Source: Nocardiopsis sp. YSL2 (GTDB taxonomy: Bacteria > Actinomycetota > Actinomycetes > Streptosporangiales > Streptosporangiaceae). Taken from it: a stretch of DNA of 64,000 nt. Position numbers and translations under genes: made by a program. This document shows positions 61,550 through 64,000 of the stretch, piece by piece. The stretch's first letter is position 1, and the number at the start of each line of letters is the position of its first letter. The notes under the pieces were generated by a model. The model did not search any database. It saw only the letters and a list, made by a program, of their open reading frames with translations, and had not been told where the DNA came from. The stretch spans positions 2,728,001 through 2,792,000 of the forward strand of contig NZ_JAMOAO010000001.1 in NCBI RefSeq assembly GCF_030555055.1. Reading direction: 5' to 3'.

Positions 61550-62422
61550 GTGTCTGGAATCCACGGTTTGACGAGCGCCTCCGGCGCCCGTTCCGCCGTG
61601 CTTTCCGTGCCGGGCCGCCGGGCTCTGCTGCTCGTCGGCCTGGTCGCCGGAATCCTGGTCGCCGCCTGGTTGGCGGCCGCCGTACCGGCTCAGGCGGGGG
61701 AGAATCCGGCGGCCGCGGCCAACGCCGCGGCGGGCGCGTCCGAGCGGGGCAACGGGCCGGGGGCGTCCCAGGGGCGCGCACCCGAGGTACCGCCCGGGCT
61801 CGACAAGCCGGTGGCCGACACCGTTTCGGCCGTCGCCGGACACGCCGCACGGCCCTCCCAGGTCGCGCAGAGCGTGCCCGCCTCCACCCCCGTCGCGGCC
61901 GCCTTCGAGCCGTCGCACCACGGCCCCGAGGTCTCCCACACCGTGCGCGAGACCGTCACCGAGGTCTCCGAGAACGCCGTCGGACACGGTCGGGGCCACG
62001 GCCCGGGTTCCGGTCACCCCCGCCCTGACGCCCCCGAGTCGGAGCCCGAGGGCTCCGCGGACGAGGAAGCCGTCGAGGAGGCGGACGTGGACGCCGACGC
62101 GGCGTTCGCTCCGGTCGAGGACGTCGCGTTCCCCGAAGCCGCCGACGTCCCCGAGGAGGAGGCCGGCGCGGCCGAGCCCGCGGCCGACTCCGACACCCCG
62201 GCCGTCACCACCGACACGTCCGTGGTGTCGTCGCTCAACAGCGTCACCGGTGCGTCCTCCGGTTCCTCCGCCCCGGCCACCGCGGTCGGTGGCCTGGTCG
62301 CGGACCACCCGTTCACCATCGGGGCCTCGGCCCCGCAGCCCGGCCTGTCCCAGGCCGCGTGGCACGTCCTGCGCTCGGTTCCCGCCGAAGACGCCGACGA
62401 GCCCACCTTCTCGCCCGACTAG
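61550..62422 (+). CDS. low-complexity exported protein
   Basis: 290 residues. Signal peptide or anchor 'ALLLVGLVAGILVAAWLAAA' (about 25-44) ending 'VPAQA-GE', then Ala/Pro/Gly-rich sequence, a His/Gly stretch ('GHGRGHGPGSGHPRP'), an acidic middle (about 165-220, 'EEAVEEADVDADAAF') and a Ser/Thr-rich end. No known domain. GTG start, GGAAGGAA 7-8 bases upstream. Followed by a hairpin GGTCGC/GCGACC (62444-62459). Probably surface or matrix protein; function unknown. Confidence 0.7.
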   Translation: MSGIHGLTSASGARSAVLSVPGRRALLLVGLVAGILVAAWLAAAVPAQAGENPAAAANAAAGASERGNGPGASQGRAPEVPPGLDKPVADTVSAVAGHAARPSQVAQSVPASTPVAAAFEPSHHGPEVSHTVRETVTEVSENAVGHGRGHGPGSGHPRPDAPESEPEGSADEEAVEEADVDADAAFAPVEDVAFPEAADVPEEEAGAAEPAADSDTPAVTTDTSVVSSLNSVTGASSGSSAPATAVGGLVADHPFTIGASAPQPGLSQAAWHVLRSVPAEDADEPTFSPD

Positions 62423-62787
62423 CGCGGCGCCTCTCCCCGGTTCGGTCGCCTGAGCGACCCCTTCCTGGCACCCCCATCCCAGCCACGGGACACCCGCATC
62501 ACCGCGGGGACGGTCCCGCGACGCTCTGGGGATTGACGTGAGCCGCGCACTCGAAGCGGCGAGGTTCACGTCAGTCAGTGGTCGGCCAGACCAAGGACTG
62601 GAGAAACCGACCGGGTCCGTCGCTCCCACCAGGAACGGCGGAACACCCCCGGACGGAGAGCTCGACCCACCGCGGCCCTCGGATTCCCCCCGGCCAAGGG
62701 GAACCGGACCGCGGCACGGCGGGGCACGACACCCGTCCCGCCGTACACACCGCCATAGCGAGACAACGCACTTTCGGAAGGACTCCC
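62423..62787. other. non-coding stretch with inverted repeat
   Basis: 365 bases without a supported gene. TGACGTGA (62534-62541) and TCACGTCA (62566-62573) form a perfect 8-bp inverted repeat 24 bases apart, about 215 bases before the next gene; it could be a regulator site or an RNA structure of that gene's leader. Confidence 0.45.
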
Positions 62788-64000
62788 ATGTTCAACACCG
62801 CCCGCACCTCCGCCAGGGCCCTGCTGGTGGCCGCCAGCGCCGCGAGCTTCGTCGCTCTGGGCGCCGGGATCGCAGGGGCCGACGCGCTCGGTGGTGCCAC
62901 GGACGGTCTCCCGCTCAACGACCTGGGCAGCCAGGTCCCCGCACCGCTGACCGAGGGTGTCTCCACCCCGCTGGGCGACCTGGTCCAGGTCGACCCCGGG
63001 GAGGTCTCGGCGGCTCCGGAGATCGAGCACAACACCGCACCGGTCGAGAGGGCCGCGGGTGAGGGCCTCACGACCGACGCCCCGCTGGAGGTGGCCGAGG
63101 ACAACGCGGCCGACCTCGGGCCGCTGGCCCTGACCGAGACCCTGCCCCTGTCCGACGCCTCCGGCACCGTCACCGGTGCCGCCGAGGGCCAGGAACTGGG
63201 CTCGGACCCCGTCTCGGAGCTCCTGGGGACCGTGGGCCTGGGCTCGCAGTCGGACGTCGTGCCGCTGTCCAACGGCGCGAGCGACCCGCTCTCGGGTCTG
63301 CTGGGCGGCCTGACGGGCGGCGGCACGCTCGGTGGCGTCGACACGCTCGGCGGACTGACCGGCGGCCTGTCGCCCGAGACCCTGCCGATGAGCAACCCGG
63401 TCGGCGGCCAGCCGCTCAACGAGCTGAACGGCACTCTGAAGCCCGCCACCGGCGGCCAGCCGCTCAACGAGCTGAACGGCACCGTGAAGCCCGCCACCAG
63501 CGGCCAGCCGCTGCACCTGGCCGGGCCCGTGGAGCAGGCCGACGGCCAGGTGTCCGAGGTCGGTGCGCTGGCCGAGTCCGGCGCCGAGCAGGTGGGCGGC
63601 GAGCTGGTCGGTCTGGACGAGACCGTCGCCATGGCCGGCACGGACCAGCCGATCGCCCTGGACGCGGGTGAGAACACCGACCTGACCGGTGGCGCGGGCG
63701 ACCTGGTCACCGGCGTGGTGCCGACCGACGAGGTCCTGCCCATGGCCGGCGGTGCCCCGGAGCTGCCCGCGCTGCCCGAGGCCGGCGAGGCCACCGACGT
63801 CGTGGGCGGCGTCGGCTCGCTCACCGACGCGGCCGACACCGAGATGCTGCCGATGGCCGCGCCCGACACCTCCGCGGTGACGGACCTGGTGGGGTCGGAC
63901 GTCCTGGGCGGAGACGTGGCCTCCGTGAACGGCCTGCCCGAGGTGGGCGAGCCCACCGTCGACACCGGCCAGGTCACCGACCTGCTGGGTGGCGGCCTGG
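62788..64000 (+). CDS. exported repeat-rich protein (3' partial)
   Basis: At least 404 residues; the frame stays open to the window end. Signal peptide 'ALLVAASAASFVALGAGIAGA' (about 10-31). The rest is low-complexity, acidic, rich in Gly, Leu, Thr, Val and Pro, with recurring 'LPLSD', 'VLPMAG', 'DLLGG' modules and a 16-residue repeat 'GGQPLNELNGTLKPAT' in tandem. No cysteine is seen after the signal. GGAAGGA 7 bases before ATG. Looks like a wall- or matrix-associated protein; function unknown. Confidence 0.75.
   Translation, partial: MFNTARTSARALLVAASAASFVALGAGIAGADALGGATDGLPLNDLGSQVPAPLTEGVSTPLGDLVQVDPGEVSAAPEIEHNTAPVERAAGEGLTTDAPLEVAEDNAADLGPLALTETLPLSDASGTVTGAAEGQELGSDPVSELLGTVGLGSQSDVVPLSNGASDPLSGLLGGLTGGGTLGGVDTLGGLTGGLSPETLPMSNPVGGQPLNELNGTLKPATGGQPLNELNGTVKPATSGQPLHLAGPVEQADGQVSEVGALAESGAEQVGGELVGLDETVAMAGTDQPIALDAGENTDLTGGAGDLVTGVVPTDEVLPMAGGAPELPALPEAGEATDVVGGVGSLTDAADTEMLPMAAPDTSAVTDLVGSDVLGGDVASVNGLPEVGEPTVDTGQVTDLLGGGL
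63403..63512 (+). repeat. 48-bp tandem repeats in the exported protein gene
   Basis: Two full units (63403-63450, 63451-63498) and a partial third (63499-63512), coding 'GGQPLNELNGTLKPAT', 'GGQPLNELNGTVKPAT' and 'SGQPL'. The near-identity at DNA level shows a recent expansion. Confidence 0.9.

Overview
The window is very GC-rich DNA with GTG/ATG starts and tightly overlapping operons, typical of a filamentous actinomycete. The gene families (aerobic B12 genes, DevR/DevS-type two-component genes, FtsX-type ABC pairs) suggest something like Nocardiopsis, but this is inferred from gene content only. No rRNA or CRISPR array was seen.

Layout. 1-3816: end of an ABC exporter and a MacB-like ATPase/permease pair. 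3872-7507 (minus): a compact class II lanthipeptide locus, lanA then lanM, whose core peptide is a close actagardine/michiganin relative. 8071-13119: a methyltransferase, transposase debris, an intact IS110-family element, and a LuxR-type response regulator with its histidine kinase. 13280-33345: a large aerobic cobalamin region under four cobalamin riboswitches: btuFCD-like importer; cobN-cobF-cobQ-cobK; (minus) fused chelatase subunit-cobO-cobB; cobL; (minus) cobG-cobH-cobIJ-cobM. 33529-35415: a HEAT-repeat protein and a MerR-HEAT fusion behind a classical 19-bp-spacer MerR promoter. 35430-37406: a PGRP/amidase-like wall enzyme interrupted by an intein. 38353-43492: SDR, PEP synthase, CBS-BON and tandem universal stress protein genes. 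43642-45838: a decayed ABC-2 permease, a membrane protein and a TetR regulator with a palindromic operator. 46038-47744: an ADP-ribosylglycohydrolase/dual-specificity-phosphatase fusion beside tRNA-Arg(ACG). 47921-48886: GH16-like lipoprotein. 49069-58056: a catabolic regulon (gabT/gabD-like genes, two maleate-isomerase/Asp-Glu-racemase family proteins, a DUF3830 protein, a 2-hydroxyacid dehydrogenase, an amidase, a GntR/FCD regulator) joined by three copies of the palindrome GATTGTNGACAATC. 58236-61223: DevR-like regulator, VOC protein and DevS-like two-GAF kinase. 61550-64000: two low-complexity exported proteins, the second cut by the window edge.

How the parts work together. The B12 block covers precorrin-2 to adenosylcobyric acid by the oxygen-dependent route (CobIJ, CobG, CobM, CobF, CobK, CobL, CobH, CobB, CobN plus a fused AAA/VWA protein, CobO, CobQ) together with corrinoid uptake; late nucleotide-loop genes are not here. 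The GntR/FCD regulator probably controls both halves of the catabolic block through the shared palindrome. The most interesting features are the new actagardine-type lantibiotic, the intein in a wall amidase, the MerR-HEAT module, the GntR regulon of unknown substrate, and a small repeat inside cobQ that recurs near devR with a palindromic insertion.
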